Assembly: GCF_030052815.1 (NCBI RefSeq)
Contig: NC_079496.1
Coordinates: 15,825,100-15,889,099, forward strand
Length of the DNA stretch: 64,000 bases
Source: Hevea brasiliensis
Taxonomy: Eukaryota > Streptophyta > Magnoliopsida > Malpighiales > Euphorbiaceae
Direction of reading: 5' to 3'
Part shown: piece after piece, positions 48,101-60,921 of the stretch
Layout of the letters: every line of letters begins with the position of its first letter
How positions within the stretch are numbered: the stretch's first letter is position 1
Position numbers and translations under genes: made by a program
The notes under the pieces: generated by a model
Told to the model about the DNA's origin: nothing
What the model saw: the letters and a program-made list of their open reading frames with translations, nothing else
Databases searched by the model: none

Positions 48101-49221
48101 TTTACACTGTATGTGTATCTGATAATTTTCCTTGATTAAATCCCTGTCCAAATCATATTACTTATTGCTGGTTTTTTACTTTATTATTATTATTATTTTT
48201 TGTCTTTTCTTTTGGGATTAGAGTACTTATTTAAAGCTTGGATGTACTCAAGGATGGTTTTGTGCCTCTCTTCTTCATTCTTTTTCACGGTGAGTCTCTT
48301 GTTATTGTTGAAAGATTCTTCTACAAGCATATTGACTTTTGTCTTTTTCCACTATGTCTACTGTAGTTAATCGTATAGTTTCTAGGAAGCAGCTCTTGCT
48401 AATCCCAAAATTAGATGGATTTTTAATCTGGTGGTTTAGTATATACAATGCCGAACTTAGCTGAATCCCAAATAAATGGGGTCAGACATATGACTTGTCC
48501 CATTCCACTTTATCCAAGCTATAAGTTGGTACATGTTATCAGTTGAAAGAATTGGGTGCTTAGTTTTAAATTTTTGTTCATTTTTCCCAGTGTTCTTATT
48601 TACTGGCTTTGTGTTGGCTTGTCCATGTCTTTGAGAATGACTTGATATCTATGCAGGAACATAGCACAGCTTACAAGGGTTAAAGTCATGAAAAGCAAAG
48701 GCCAATGGGAGGACCTTAACATTCCTAGCAGGTGACATGTGTTGGTCTTTATGCAGTGCACTGTCTTTTCACCCGTCACCCTCTTCAGTTAGTAGTATTA
48801 ATTGTGCAATTGAATGCTTTGATAAAGGAACTACACAGTTCTTATGCAACTTAATCAATTTCTGTGGTAGATAGGGAACAAGAACACTATTTATGTACTT
48901 TTGGAGAATTAAATGGGACATAACATTTTGGGAATGAGATGCTAAAAATGCACATTATCAAACTAATTGTCAACTATTGCCTTTTAAGTAGCTGGCTGAG
49001 CATAGTAATGGTTCATTCAGGGGTTTGATACTTTTCAATAACTTCAAATTTGAATTTGATTTCTTGTGTTAACTGCATTTTTCCATGATCAGTTGCATCA
49101 TTTCTCTGATACTTTGTCTTTAATATACAGCATCAGGTCCATTGTTTGCCTCAACTTGCCCAGTTTTTCTGGTGGACTCAATCCTTGGGGAAAGCCCAAT
49201 GGGAAGAAATTGCGTGATGTT

Positions 49222-49259
<38 letters not shown>

Positions 49260-50137
49260 ACACATTTATAACACAAATTTTGTGTGTGCATACACTTAAT
49301 AAGATTGTTGTCTCCCATTCCCAATCAGATCACTTTTTAACAATACATTTTTCTGAATGACTAGATAAATCTTTCTTTTACAGCGGGACTTCACCCCTCC
49401 CTACGTAGATGATGGCCTTATTGAGGTTGTTGGTTTTAGGAATGCCTGGCATGGGCTTGTACTGCTTGCTCCGAGTGGACATGGGACTCGTCTTGCACAG
49501 GTATGAAATGAAAATTTTTTTTGCAGTTTTATAGTTTTTAAACACCCGCAGCTTAACCCTTTTTTTCCTTGTCCTTTTGAATCAGAGATTTTTGGGCTTA
49601 ACATGGGTCCAAGGTGAAGGGAGTTTAGAATTTCTGTAGTACAAACATATCACAAATCTGTCCTGAACCAATTAGAGTTAAAATAAATCTGAAATTCTGA
49701 AACACATGTGCTGATGAGAAATTTTACTCATCATTTTAACAGCAACACTCTCTCATATCACATTTATGACAAGCTGACTTTTTTTCTCACTCTATCATAT
49801 GTAGGCAAGTAGAATTCGTTTTGAGTTCTGTAAGGGTGCAGCTGTCCACACATTCATGAGAATTGATGGAGAACCTTGGAAACAACCACTCCCAGCTGAT
49901 GATGATACAGTTGTTGTGGAAATTTCTTATCATAACCAAGTGACAATGCTGGCCACCACATCATGCCGATCCAGAAGTATACATGATCCAGCTTCACCTA
50001 TCAATGGTAATGATGATGAAGAGGACAATACTGATGAAGAAGATGAATCTGCTGAAGATTGGGAAGAACGAAGGAAGTTTGGAGCGGCTGACACTTTCAA
50101 ATTTCCAGATGAGTTTGATATATCTCAACTTAGTTGA
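42182..50137 (+). CDS. DGK5: Diacylglycerol kinase, DGK5-type
   Basis: Phosphorylates diacylglycerol to phosphatidic acid, a lipid signal in stress responses. Thirteen exons: 42182-42264, 42348-42564, 42652-42774, 42897-43025, 43488-43573, 44482-44605, 45062-45110, 47120-47202, 48222-48289, 48657-48731, 49131-49218, 49384-49500, 49805-50137. All introns are GT-AG and all phases agree, giving about 524 residues. The catalytic domain has [12 protein letters not shown] and the ATP-binding [26 protein letters not shown] is also clear. The accessory domain has [40 protein letters not shown] and [13 protein letters not shown]. The C terminus has an acidic stretch and ends [20 protein letters not shown]. 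There are no C1 domains, as expected for small plant DGKs of this cluster. The 83-bp first intron restores a frame that otherwise seems shifted. The DGK5 assignment rests on memory of the family. Confidence 0.92.
45619..46699 (-). mobile_element. 5'-truncated RTE-type LINE in DGK intron
   Basis: Minus-strand reverse transcriptase in two frames (46696-46007 and 46040-45654). It shows [20 protein letters not shown], the catalytic [10 protein letters not shown], and the C-terminal part with [19 protein letters not shown] and [12 protein letters not shown]. These are typical of plant RTE-clade LINEs. The 3' end reads GCCGACCCCAAATTTTTGGG followed by TTGAG repeats. ATGTATACCATACT is present at both ends (45619-45632 and 46686-46699), a 14-bp target-site duplication. 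The endonuclease half is missing. The insertion is antisense in the 2-kb intron between exons 7 and 8. Confidence 0.93.
47720..47772 (+). repeat. Poly-G tract in DGK intron
   Basis: A run of 21 G at 47720-47740, then 12 G at 47746-47757, then GGG and a 7-G run. The duplicate at about 63876-63895 has only short G runs. Confidence 0.85.
48430..48545. repeat. Possible RTE LINE 3' fragment
   Basis: GCTGAATCCCAAATAAATGG and GGTCAGACATATG resemble the conserved 3' end of the LINE at 45650. It lies in the intron between exons 9 and 10. Confidence 0.35.
49221..49258. repeat. (TC)n microsatellite in DGK intron
   Basis: About 18 CT units starting three bases after the splice donor of the exon ending at 49218. 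Confidence 0.9.
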
Positions 50138-52470
50138 GCTCTAAACATATTATCCTGTAGCGTATTGCTTTGGCTATAGTTGGTTATGTCTACTGTGGCC
50201 AGCAGAACTAATATTCATTTCCAATGTACAGCCCCGTATCCACCTCATTATTATGGTTTCAGTAAAAAATTTTGAGCAATTTTGCTACAGATTTTGTACC
50301 AGAACTCAATTAACCCTGCATGAGTGCATGGACTGTATGTTGAATTGATGCTTAAAGGACTGCATGAATAAGGCTAATAATTTGGATGCAAGTCCAAGCA
50401 CAATAATTGAATAGCTGCCAATATGAGTTGCTAAGAAGTAAGAACTGCATTAAGTGGCCAGAAAGTAATGGCCAATCTTGATGTATGGGAAATGAAGATG
50501 TCAAGTGATGTGTCAGTCGGCTGTATTAATACCATTTGATATTAATCACGAGAGAGACAAGCCATCTGCACTGAGCTCATTTTGGAAAGTATGGAGATGA
50601 ATCGGCTGTGTTACGGTTTATTACACCAAACTCAACGCAACTAAATTTCTACAAGAGGCTATTTCTGTGGGTTGCATCCGGCATGAAAGGGGAAAAAAAA
50701 TCTCACTTGGTTAAATTTAGAAACTCAGTTTTAGGACATCCAAGCCCACGTTTTGGAAAAGCAGCATGTTTCATGCAAATGACATTTTCAAGGATGACCA
50801 AGCAGCAGATTTTAGTTTCATGTGTACAAAAATATCCTTCACCATTTCACATAATTTCATTTAAACCAATATATAAGACACTTCTTTTCATTTCCACGTC
50901 AATAAATTATTTTTTTAGAAATTCAATATAATATTAATTTCTAATAATTATATTATAAATATTTGTGAAAAATTTATTGGTGTTTATTAATATTTCACCG
51001 ATTTAAAACTTTTAAATTTAAATACATTTTATTATGTAAATTGAATATAATTATTAAAAATCTAATAGGAATAAAATAAATGATTAATAGTCAGTAAGTT
51101 CAAATAATATGTTTACAGTTGCTGCCTTTTTTGGTCATTTTGTTCGTAACAAACAATTTTTTTTACCCAACAATAATTTTTTTATTTTATTATCAATAGA
51201 TAAATTATTTTTTAGAATAGTAATTTTGTGATTAATACCTTTCAAGTAACGGTAGTAAAATTCAACAATAATGTTAAATAGGCTCTAAATTTTTAATTTG
51301 TAACAAATACATAAATTAAAAATAGACTTAGTGAAAAATAAGGCTTTGTTTGAATTGAAAGTGTGGACAAAAGAAGAAAAAAAAATTAGGAAAATAAAAT
51401 GGGATAATTTTTTTTTTTTTAAAGATGAGAAAATAAAATAAAAAAAGGAAAGTAGAATAAATTATATTTTTTTTAAATTATTTTCTCCCTCATTTAAAGA
51501 AAAAATGAACAAAAAATAGAGAAAATTGTATCAAAAGAAAAAGAATAAAATATATATATTTTTGAAAAAGTATACAAAATTCTTATGACATGATTTAACA
51601 TATAACGGATTATATTTTATTTTTTGTCAATTTAATATTGTGTGTTGTATGTAAAAAAATAGAGAAAATTGTATCCAAAGAAAAAGAATAAAAATTTTTT
51701 TTTTTTGAAAAAGTATACAAAATTCTTATGACAAGATTTAACATATAAGGGATTATATTTTATTTTTTTGTCAATTTGATATTGTGTGTTGAATTTGCTT
51801 AACAAACGTAGCATAAATTATAATTTTCTATTGAATAACACTAACATGGTAGATGTATTAGACATGATACTAATAAGAAATAATCGCTTTTTTATAAGAA
51901 AAGAGAAAAAAAAAAAAAGACTTTTTCTTTTATCATTTTCTCTTCAATTTAAAAAAAATAAATACATAAACAGAGAAAAGTATATCCAAATAAAAAGAAT
52001 ATATATAAATATATATATATTTTCCTTCCTTTCTTATCATGTATGCAGAATGTAAGAAACCCATTTTCTTTTTATATGACAAGGTGCTCAAACTTTAGAA
52101 TAAGAACAAACAACAATTTGCAAATCCTACCCCACCATTCATCACCATTATTTTATCTCTTTGTTTATTTGGAGTTCGCTAATGTCTCTCTCTCTCTCTC
52201 TCAGCTGTCCCCATTCAATGATACTGGAAGCTTGTTTTAGAAATACCACTGCTTAAAACTATTGGCTTGCCTAAACTATTGGTGAAACCATCACTGCTTA
52301 TTAATTTATTTCACTACCTTTTCCCTATATATATATATTGTATGAGAACTCTTCCCATATGCCACACCAGAACCGCAAGGCAAGATATCAGTCTCTTTTC
52401 CTAGCTACTAAACATTTCACATCAAACCAGTTTCAGTTCTCTGTTCCAGTCCATAGTTTACAAGATAAAA
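50138..52470. other. Intergenic between DGK and wound-gene array
   Basis: DGK 3' flank, then AT-rich non-coding sequence with poly-A and poly-T runs, a tandem pair at 51511-51796 and a (TC)n run at 52180-52202. CTATATATATATATTG at about 52326, some 145 bases before the first wound-gene ATG, may be its TATA region. Confidence 0.6.
51511..51796. repeat. 143-bp tandem duplication
   Basis: AGAGAAAATTGTATC starts at 51518 and again at 51661. Both copies run through AAAGTATACAAAATTCTTAT and TTGTCAATTT to ATATTGTGTGTTG, with few differences. Confidence 0.92.
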
Positions 52471-52728
52471 ATGAGTTCTACAAGCAGAGCTTGGATGGTA
52501 GCAGCAAGTATAGGAGTAGTAGAGTCACTGAAAGATCAAGGGTTGTGCAGATGGAACTATGCACTGAGGTCACTTCAACAACATGCCAAGAACAATATCA
52601 GATCATATTCTCAGCAGCCTAAAAAATTGCTTTCTGCTGCTTCAAAGAAGCTGAGAGATGAGAAGTTGAAACAATCTGAGGAGTCTCTCAGAACAATTAT
52701 GTATTTGAGCTGTTGGGGTCCTAATTGA
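52471..52728 (+). CDS. Wound-induced protein (DUF3774), copy 1
   Basis: Intronless, 85 residues. The N-terminal half has the family block SRAWMVAASIGVVESLKDQG followed by CRWNYALRSLQQHAKNNIRS. A variable basic linker comes next, and the protein ends LSCWGPN. This matches the plant wound-responsive/wound-induced family (DUF3774, PF12609), small basic proteins whose transcripts rise after wounding; the biochemical role is not established. The hydrophobic N-terminal segment is short and no clear cleavable signal peptide is evident. The ATG at 52471 is preceded by AAAA and fits the length of the family. First of three tandem paralogues on the same strand. Unlike copies 2 and 3, it lacks the last residues (ARF/VRF) after the WGP motif. 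Confidence 0.92.
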   Translation: MSSTSRAWMVAASIGVVESLKDQGLCRWNYALRSLQQHAKNNIRSYSQQPKKLLSAASKKLRDEKLKQSEESLRTIMYLSCWGPN

Positions 52729-55029
52729 ATCCTCACACTTGTTAATGTAGTGCCAGTTTTGCATTGAATGTATATATAACTGCCTTTCATTATTTATATG
52801 TGTGTTCCTTCAGCCCTTTTATGTCTGCAATTTCAGTCTTGGATTGTTTGAGGATTCATGAAATTTCAAACATTTTTTTTCTTAAATTGCATTATAAGCT
52901 AACCACTCAAATCACTGGTTTTGAATTTTTTTTCTTTTCCCTCCCTACATGTGGTGGAAAGATCAAGATAAACTACAATTGCAACCTCTGATTTGTGCAT
53001 ACTATTGTTCTTTCCATGGTAATAAATTATTATTTCCTTTACTGAATGAACTGTTCAGGAACCATAAATATTTTAACTAATTCTATCTATCAAGGATAAA
53101 CTTCATTTTAGTCAAATTTTCTTTAACCAAATTCCATCAGAATTCTAACAGAATTCTACATAAGTAGATTAAATTTCCAAAATCAAATATGTCATCCTCT
53201 TTAATTAATATTGCCCACTATTCATTATCATATCAGCTCTAATTTGAGCATCAAAGAATCTTAACTTTCAAAAAAAATACCTCGACAAATCTCGAATTCA
53301 TTTATTCTCTGCTTCACAGGTCCATAATCATCGATAATTTTGATCGACCGCAACACTTTATAGCATACGATATGAAATTAAGCTTACAAAGTGGTCACAA
53401 GTTGCTCAACTTTCCAGGTAATTTAAGCCAAGAATTAAGGGACCCTCCAAATAAATTAATCAAATTAAATTAATTTTAGTTATTTAATATTTTGGATTTA
53501 ATTTTGAGTTAATCAAGTCAACATATAATAGATTAATTTCAAATCAAAATCATACCAGTTATCAGGTTATTTCTTAAATCATTTAAATTTATATCATTTC
53601 GAATTAAATATAAATTTAAATAGATCTAAATTAAATTGCCAAGTCAAAATAAATTTAACATTTCTAATTAATAAAACCTTACTTAACTGCCTGAAAATTT
53701 TGAGGGGGGGGAGGAATTATTTTTTAAAATAATATTTCTATGTAATTCTTGCATAACCTTTGTTAAAACCTTTAATTTTTATATTGTGATACCTAAATTA
53801 ATAATTCTATTTAATATTAAACATTTTTGTATATATTATCAAATTTACATTCACATTTCAAAATTTTCATCTGAATGCAATTTAAAGAAATAAAAGGGAA
53901 ATCTTAAAACTTAAACCCTAATAAAATAAAGCCAAACTAAATATACGTAGTAGTTTAATCCAATGCTTAGACCATCCAAAGTATGTTTTCTAAATTATTT
54001 TTTGCCTTTATTTTAAATTTTTAGTTCTATTTATACAAAAACAACGTACGTCAGCTCTTATGCTCTTGTCTATATCTAATATCCCAATGATTCCCTCATG
54101 TGTATCATGCATGCTACAAGATAATTTTTTTGGATAAATACACTTTAGTATCATATTGTTTGTTTGCGTGCTTTTTTAATAAGAATCTAAGTGATTTTTT
54201 TTAACACTTAAGGATTATGTTATAACGTGGTTAGCATTCAAAGCCGAAATTGTTAAATGACATTAATGTATGCTAACGTGACAAGTCTTCTTGTTCTCTT
54301 AAACTGGCGTAGCAAATAGGCCCTATCTATTTTATTGTTTGTATAGTCTGCTCTCATTTTTCCCAACTTGATACTAAATGAATGATATAATTATATAGTC
54401 AAATAGGTGGGATCTATTTAAAAGTATAAGGAGACTTGTCACATCAATAAATATTGATACCATTTAATAATTATATTCTTAAATGCTAACATCACAATAA
54501 TACATGCTCTTAAATAAAATAAAATAAAATAAATCGCAAACTCCTATTAATAAAATATGTAAACTACGTGATATTAAAGTATACTTATCCCTAATTCTTT
54601 TTATCTAGATCTAATTCATTATAAATTTAAGATACAAAATATACGATTAGATTCACTTATTAAATATATAAATCTCTTATAGTTTTATCTTAAATTCATA
54701 ATGAACTGAATCTAGGCAAGAATTCCCAATGCATCCATGTATATATATACACTGTGTCCACATCCGGAAGCATAGAGCTAAAAACAAATTAAGCATAAGG
54801 TTTTGGCACATAAATAATTGGAGGCAGTTCCTAAACTATGGGTGATATTTCATATGCTATTTAATTAACCTTATACAAGAAATCCAGAAGTCCTACGCCT
54901 ATATAAAGAGGGAATTAAGGACCATGGAACCTCTGTGCCTTTACACCATATATATTTCCTTTGGGCTGCCAGAAAAGCCACCACAGGCATAGCCTGGTGG
55001 TAGCTAGTTGCACAGTAGAAGAAAGAAAT
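52729..55029. other. Intergenic between wound-gene copies 1 and 2
   Basis: AT-rich, with no gene or transposon recognised. CCTATATAAAGAGGG at about 54898 is a good TATA box some 130 bases before the copy 2 start. Confidence 0.6.
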
Positions 55030-55305
55030 ATGAGTGTAACAAGAGGAGCTTGGATTGTGGCAGCTAGTATTGGCACAGTAGAGGTAATGAAAGACCAAGG
55101 AATTTGCAGATGGAATTATGTTATGAGATCTCTACAACAACGTGCCAGGAACAATATAAGATCCTTGGCTCAGCCCAGGATTTTCTACTCTTCTTCTTAT
55201 TCTTCTTTGTCATCCAACACGACTTATAAGATGGGAGATACTAAGAAGAAATTTGAGAAAATTATGCATTTGGGCTGTTGGGGTCCCAATACAGTAAGGT
55301 TTTAA
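55030..55305 (+). CDS. Wound-induced protein (DUF3774), copy 2
   Basis: Intronless, 91 residues. MSVTRGAWIVAASIGTVEVM is followed by KDQGICRWNYVMRSLQQRAR and NNIRS, then a Ser/Tyr-rich linker and MHLGCWGPNTVRF. An upstream in-frame extension to 54961 has no ATG (it would need TTG) and covers likely 5' leader, so the ATG at 55030 is preferred; it aligns with the starts of copies 1 and 3. A TATATAAAG box lies about 130 bases upstream. The C-terminal LSCWGP motif has Gly in place of Ser. Confidence 0.92.
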   Translation: MSVTRGAWIVAASIGTVEVMKDQGICRWNYVMRSLQQRARNNIRSLAQPRIFYSSSYSSLSSNTTYKMGDTKKKFEKIMHLGCWGPNTVRF

Positions 55306-57963
55306 TGTGGTAGAATTTAGGTTTTCTCATCTGAGGAAAGAAGGAAAAATAAAATTAAAAAAAAAAATAAAGTGTTATATAATAATAGTGTTTATTTTCT
55401 ATGAAAAATGAACTTTTATTCGGTATATTGTAATATACTTAATTAATTTTCCATGCATGGAAAATATGATTTGTTTTTTTATATAGTTATGTAAAAAATT
55501 AAAAATAATATGTGAAAAATAAGATGGTCATGTGGCATGCATTCATCACTAAAAAAAAATAATTATTTTCTAAATTTAAAATTACGAGACTTACAATTTT
55601 GAGAATAAAAGTTTACATGTACCGAAAATATCTTATAATTTGCTCCAAAAACAGTACTATCAATAAGAAAATTTGAGTTTTTGTTTTTAAAATTTAATTG
55701 GAGGAAATTTGTAATTGGCATGTATGGAGCTTGTAGGACTCTTCCATTCTTGGAAAGAAATATTTGTGGCTTTGGATTAATCGTACTTGAATATAGATAA
55801 TAACGAAGTAAGGTCACCATTTTAGGGGGCCAAATATCATATATATTTATATTTATAATTTTTTTTATTCAAAAAATATGTGTAAATAATTTATTTCACA
55901 AATTTAGGACGGCTATGGTACATCTTAGCCCCCTAACCCTATCAGCAAACATGTAATGATGAAATCAACCCAAAAATTTTTTTTAAGATTATATCATAAT
56001 TATATTTATGTGGATTACTGTTTCTCCTTAACTAGATTAATGTTGCCCTTATCTTAGCCTAAATTTTTCTTTTTTAATATATAAATTCAATTGTTTTTCA
56101 TAATCTTAACTTGACCTATACTATTATTTAAATTCATAATTAAATAAAAATTTCAACCCATCAAAATAAATAAGCAATTAAAATAACAAATCATAATTAC
56201 TAATATACTTATAATATATTCTTATAAACTTAATTAAAAGTTTAAGATCTCAAAGCTCAAGTTACATTTTTAAAATTGACAATTTCATTTATTAGGGGTT
56301 TTATTAAGCTTTGATATTTAGTATAGATGAATGGAGATTTTGATGAAAACTTTAATAAATTTTAATCACTTTTATTTTATTTTTATAATTATATGAATGT
56401 GTAAATTGTGAGTTCATAAAAGTTATTATTTATATAATTATGTGTATGTTTCAATTGTCAGCTAATAAAATTTTAAGTTAATAAAAGCAAAGAAGTTAAC
56501 TTTTGTGAACAAAAATAAAATTACTAATATATATTTTATGAAAATAGTTTCTCAAAATTTAGAAATTATTATTTTAATTTTAATTTTAATAAAAAGTGAT
56601 TACTCATTTTTAAGAAGAGTCAAAAAATTAAAATTTAAGATCCCCTATTAATATTAATTTTTAATTTCACTGTGAATATAAAATGTATGAGATTCATATA
56701 TATATAGTTTAACAAAAATGATGGAAGATGATGTTGATGTCGCATAAGTTCAATATGGCAATGTAATGTAGTGCATCTCATTATTCATTTCAAGTGAATT
56801 CTCATTCAATAATTTGAATTAATTCATCAATTTGTTTATTGCTTATTTTACTAACTCTTAATTCACCTGTATTAAAGATAATATTAAAGATAATATTTCA
56901 TTATTTTTTCAAAAAATATATTGATAATTGTACCGTTAATATAATCAAAATTGGAACAAAACTAAAAGATGATTGTGCATTCATAGTTAAAAATACTAGT
57001 TAATCATGATGCATATAAATTACTATTAATCTAAAATTATATTAATTAATGATTTTATTAGGGCAAAAGCATATGCTTCTCATTTGTCAATCAATTATCT
57101 CTTTCAAAGGGAACTAAGAGATAGTAATAGGTAGACAACTAATATTTTAAATACTTAAATTTATTTTAAACTCTACCAAAATTTATCTTAAAATATTTAA
57201 ATCTGATTATTATTATTTGATTAATACTTAATTCATTTATTTTTATATATTTTAATTAATAATCTTTAGAAAAATATATTTTTTATTTATAATTTATATT
57301 TTAAAATTTAATAATTCAATAAAAATAGTTAAATTTTATTTATTTAAAATAATATATAAAGTTATATAAATATTATCATAAAAAATATATTTTATATTTA
57401 ATTAATTATTTATGTAAATAAATTCAAATAATATAAAATTTAAACTCAATTTAAATTTAATATAAATATTATTTTTAAAATTTAAATTTAATTATATATT
57501 ATCTGAATCTAATTTTATAAAATTTATCAAATCAGATGCCTAAAAGACACTTACCGGTTGTCATCTTAAGGAAGCCTAGCAAAAAAAATGAAGTATTCAT
57601 AGCCAAGGCAAGGACAGTAATGTACAGCATTTAAATTGATAACTAAAATTATTTGGGCCATTTGTTTTATTGAAATGTCTGTGGTTTAGGAAAACACACT
57701 TTTCACGTTGATTAAATAATTTATTCCCATTGTGTCCCTCGTTGGGACAATATAATAGCATCACATCCTTGAAAAAACAAAAAAAGAAGTAAGAGCTTCG
57801 AGAAAACCAAGTGTGGCATTTGTTATGAAGAACCCATTGATTGATTCTTTTCCCCCTTAAGCTGCCACTGGTTTTTGACTCTCTATCCCACCATATAGAG
57901 ATCCACCGACCCCTTTCTCTACCTCAACCCATCTACACTTCTACGCGCAAGTATACAGAAACT
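55306..57963. other. Intergenic between wound-gene copies 2 and 3
   Basis: AT-rich and non-coding. No repeat boundaries or RNA gene seen. Confidence 0.6.
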
Positions 57964-58263
57964 ATGACACCTACAAGGAAAGCTTGGGTTGTGGCTGCCG
58001 CTATTGGTGCTGTGGAAGCACTCAAAGATCAAGGTATTTGCAGGTGGAATTACACTGTAAGGTCTATACAACAAAATGCCAAGAACAATATTAGGTCGTT
58101 TGCCCAAGCCAAGATGCCTTCTTCTTCTTCTGGTTCTGGGTCTTCATCAACAACAGCAGCAAATGGGAGTAGGAATGCTAAAAGTAGGTTGAAGAGAAGG
58201 GAGACTTCTTTGGAGAAAGCAATGACTTTGAGCTGCTGGGGGCCCAGCACTGCAAGATTTTAG
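57964..58263 (+). CDS. Wound-induced protein (DUF3774), copy 3
   Basis: Intronless, 99 residues. MTPTRKAWVVAAAIGAVEAL is followed by KDQGICRWNYTVRSIQQNAK and NNIRS, then a long Ser/Gly-rich linker (residues about 55-72), a basic stretch and MTLSCWGPSTARF. The longest and most basic of the three paralogues. An open extension upstream to 57841 has no ATG and is likely leader. It shares the KDQGICRWNY core exactly with copy 2. Confidence 0.92.
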   Translation: MTPTRKAWVVAAAIGAVEALKDQGICRWNYTVRSIQQNAKNNIRSFAQAKMPSSSSGSGSSSTTAANGSRNAKSRLKRRETSLEKAMTLSCWGPSTARF

Positions 58264-59100
58264 TGGCCATATTCAAATTGAATTTATGGTATCCGTTAAT
58301 TGATTTTCTAGTAACGATTATCAATTTTGATCAGGTCATCATGCATAATGAAAGAAATTATATATCCTAGTGGGATTCTGTGTGTTAATCAACGAAGCAG
58401 AGAATGTGTTTCTTGATTTCTGGTTTGTCACAAATATCTTGTATGTTAGACGGCAAAGAGAAAGAATTATCATATTGTTAAAATACAAAAAATAAAAGAA
58501 ATAAAAAGATATATAGATATATAATGGTATTTGGCATGTATGTGTGCGAAATAAAATAATTAATTATTTTATTTTTATTTTTATAAATAAATTACAAATG
58601 GATATATTTGTTAATAAATAGATATATTTGTTAATAAACAGACATATTTATTACACACGAACAGTTATAACTGTTGGGAGATGTGTCTTTTAATAAATGA
58701 ATATAGTCACATCTATTAGAAAATATGTCAATTTAAAACAAACAGTCATGTTTGTTGAAAATAGATAAATGTGTCTGTTTAGAAAATACGACATGACTTT
58801 TCATTATCTATAAATATGGATGAGCCTTTCAATTCAGATATATATTACTTCTATTTTTTCTTCTTCTTCTTCTTCTTCTCTTCTAGTCTATTTAAATTTG
58901 GTTTGTATAAAAAGTTTCTAAGGGAAATCTCCAAGAGTTATTGTATGCAGATTTCAGGTTTTGTTGTATCATCTAGGTATATTGCTATAACCTTGCAAAG
59001 AATTTAGTAAAATTAATTAATACCTTAAATATGGTGATTCATCCTACTTCAAAGCTTATTCTACACCCACTGCCTTAACAATTTTAGGGTATTAAATGCA
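58264..59100 (+). repeat. Probable Copia LTR and leader
   Basis: The sequence before the Copia gag has LTR-like features: a tandem ATATTTGTTAATAAA pair near 58605-58640, a CTATAAATATGG box at about 58809, a (TTC)n tract at 58857-58880 and TTGTATGCAGATTTCAGG further on. Boundaries and a second LTR were not found, and no primer-binding site is clear. Confidence 0.45.
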
Positions 59101-60060
59101 ATGGAGTCCAAGGATGTTTTCGTGATAAATCAAGAGTTCGTGAAATTGGATCGTTTTGATGGGACAAACTATGTTCGCTGGAATGACAAGATGCCATTCT
59201 TATTTACTGCATTGAAAATTTCTTATATACTCAATCCAAGTTTGCCTACCATTTCGCCACCAACACCAGAAGATTCTGAATAAGTGAAAGTAAAATAGGA
59301 AAAATGTGAAGAAGATGAATTGTTGTGCATATGTCATATTTTTAACAACTTTTCATATAGGCTATATGATCTATTTACTTCTATCAAGTCTCCAATGGAA
59401 ATCTAGAAATCACTAGAGTTTAAATACAACTCAGAAAAAATAAGGTATGGATAAAATCTCATCATGAAATATTTTGAATTCCAAATGATTGATAATATGT
59501 TTGTTATGGATCAAGTCCATGAGTTACTTGTCCTTATTTCAAAACTTAAAGATTTGAAAGTGATAGTTCCTGAATCATTGCAAGTACGAGGAATGATAGC
59601 AAAACTTCTTGCTAGTTAGAATGATTATAGGAAGAAAAACTTCTTCCTAGTTAGAATGATTATAGGAAGAAATTATTGTATACCACAGAAGATTTTTCTC
59701 TTGAACAGATTCAGAAATACTTGCACATTAAAGAAGAAACAAGAAATCGACATAAGAAAATTGTATCTGAATCTACCACAAAAGTTAAATTTATGCAAGA
59801 AGGTCAAAATTTTCAAAAGAAAAATTTTGGAAATAAAAGAAATTTTTCTGAAGTAGCAGACAATAGTACTAGTTATGGCAGCAATAGCAAATCAAAGAAA
59901 GGAAAAACTTGTTAAATTGTGGCAAGAAAGGGCATTACAAACATGAATGCAAATTTCTAAAGAAACATAAAAAAAAAATACGAATAATAGTGCTCAAAAT
60001 TCCAATAAAGCAAATATAGTTGAACAAACTACTGAACTGATTGCAATGATATCAAATTTG
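59101..60060 (+). pseudogene. Degenerate Copia gag
   Basis: The ATG at 59101 opens a Ty1/copia Gag: LDRFDGTNYVRWNDKM near the start, then a UBN2-like region with VHELLVLISKLKDLKV near 59520. A zinc knuckle remnant of the GKKGHYKHEC type lies at 59923-59955, with the first Cys pair disrupted by a stop. Stops occur at 59281, 59296, 59403 and later, and a 35-bp tandem duplication near 59605-59675 shifts the frame. No protease or reverse transcriptase follows. The LTR-like sequence starting at 60072 comes directly after. Confidence 0.82.
59603..59672. repeat. 35-bp tandem duplication in Copia gag
   Basis: TTAGAATGATTATAGGAAGAA starts at 59616 and at 59651. The length is not a multiple of three, so the duplication breaks the frame. 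Confidence 0.92.
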
Positions 60061-60921
60061 CATATTGGAATTGTCACGACCTGATTCCACTGGCCAGACC
60101 GACACTATGACCTAGGCTGGCATAAAGCCCCTGAGGCCCGTAGTAAGCCTCACTATTCCTAAACCCATAACCAGAATCAAAATTAAGGCCCAATAGGCAA
60201 ATAAAATAAAATAAAATCTTATAAATTTACTTGGACCAACCTAAACTGATAACTAAAAAAAAAAAAAAAACTAGGGGAGATACCCATCATGCACAAATCA
60301 ATTAATCTCCATTAGTTAATATAATACATAATACATTGATATCACATCGGAGTTCTAATAGTTAACTAAACAGATAAAAAAATAAAAACTATAAAAAAAA
60401 AAATATTAACTAAGAGGCACCACAACCTGCGAATAAAAATGTAGGTTAGACCCGAAAATAAACTTGCTCCTCTTGCAATCTAAGGAAAAATATATGAACA
60501 GAAATGAGCATTCAACTCAATGAGTATAAATATTTATTATAATTATAATTTCTATAGCTATCTAAGACTGATGCATTTCTAAGTATGAAATGTACATCGA
60601 GCACTTATATCAAGCAAATCATCTAATTTTCACACAAGAATATACTTTGGAGCTGCTCACATACCAAGTGTATTACATCAGTACATAAATAGGGGAGCTG
60701 ATCCCCTATATAACTCTTTCAATCCAAATCCTGCCTGTGAGCTCAACTCAACCCAGACTTTCATTTAAAACCAAGTGTGGGAACCAGCGAGTTCAACTCA
60801 AAGCCGTGCCTAACCCCGACTTTCCATATTCATAAGGACTAGGTTCCAACAAAACTAGCTCAAGCCGCATCTACTCGTCCAATCCATATCCATATATATA
60901 CCATATATGAGTAATAAATCT

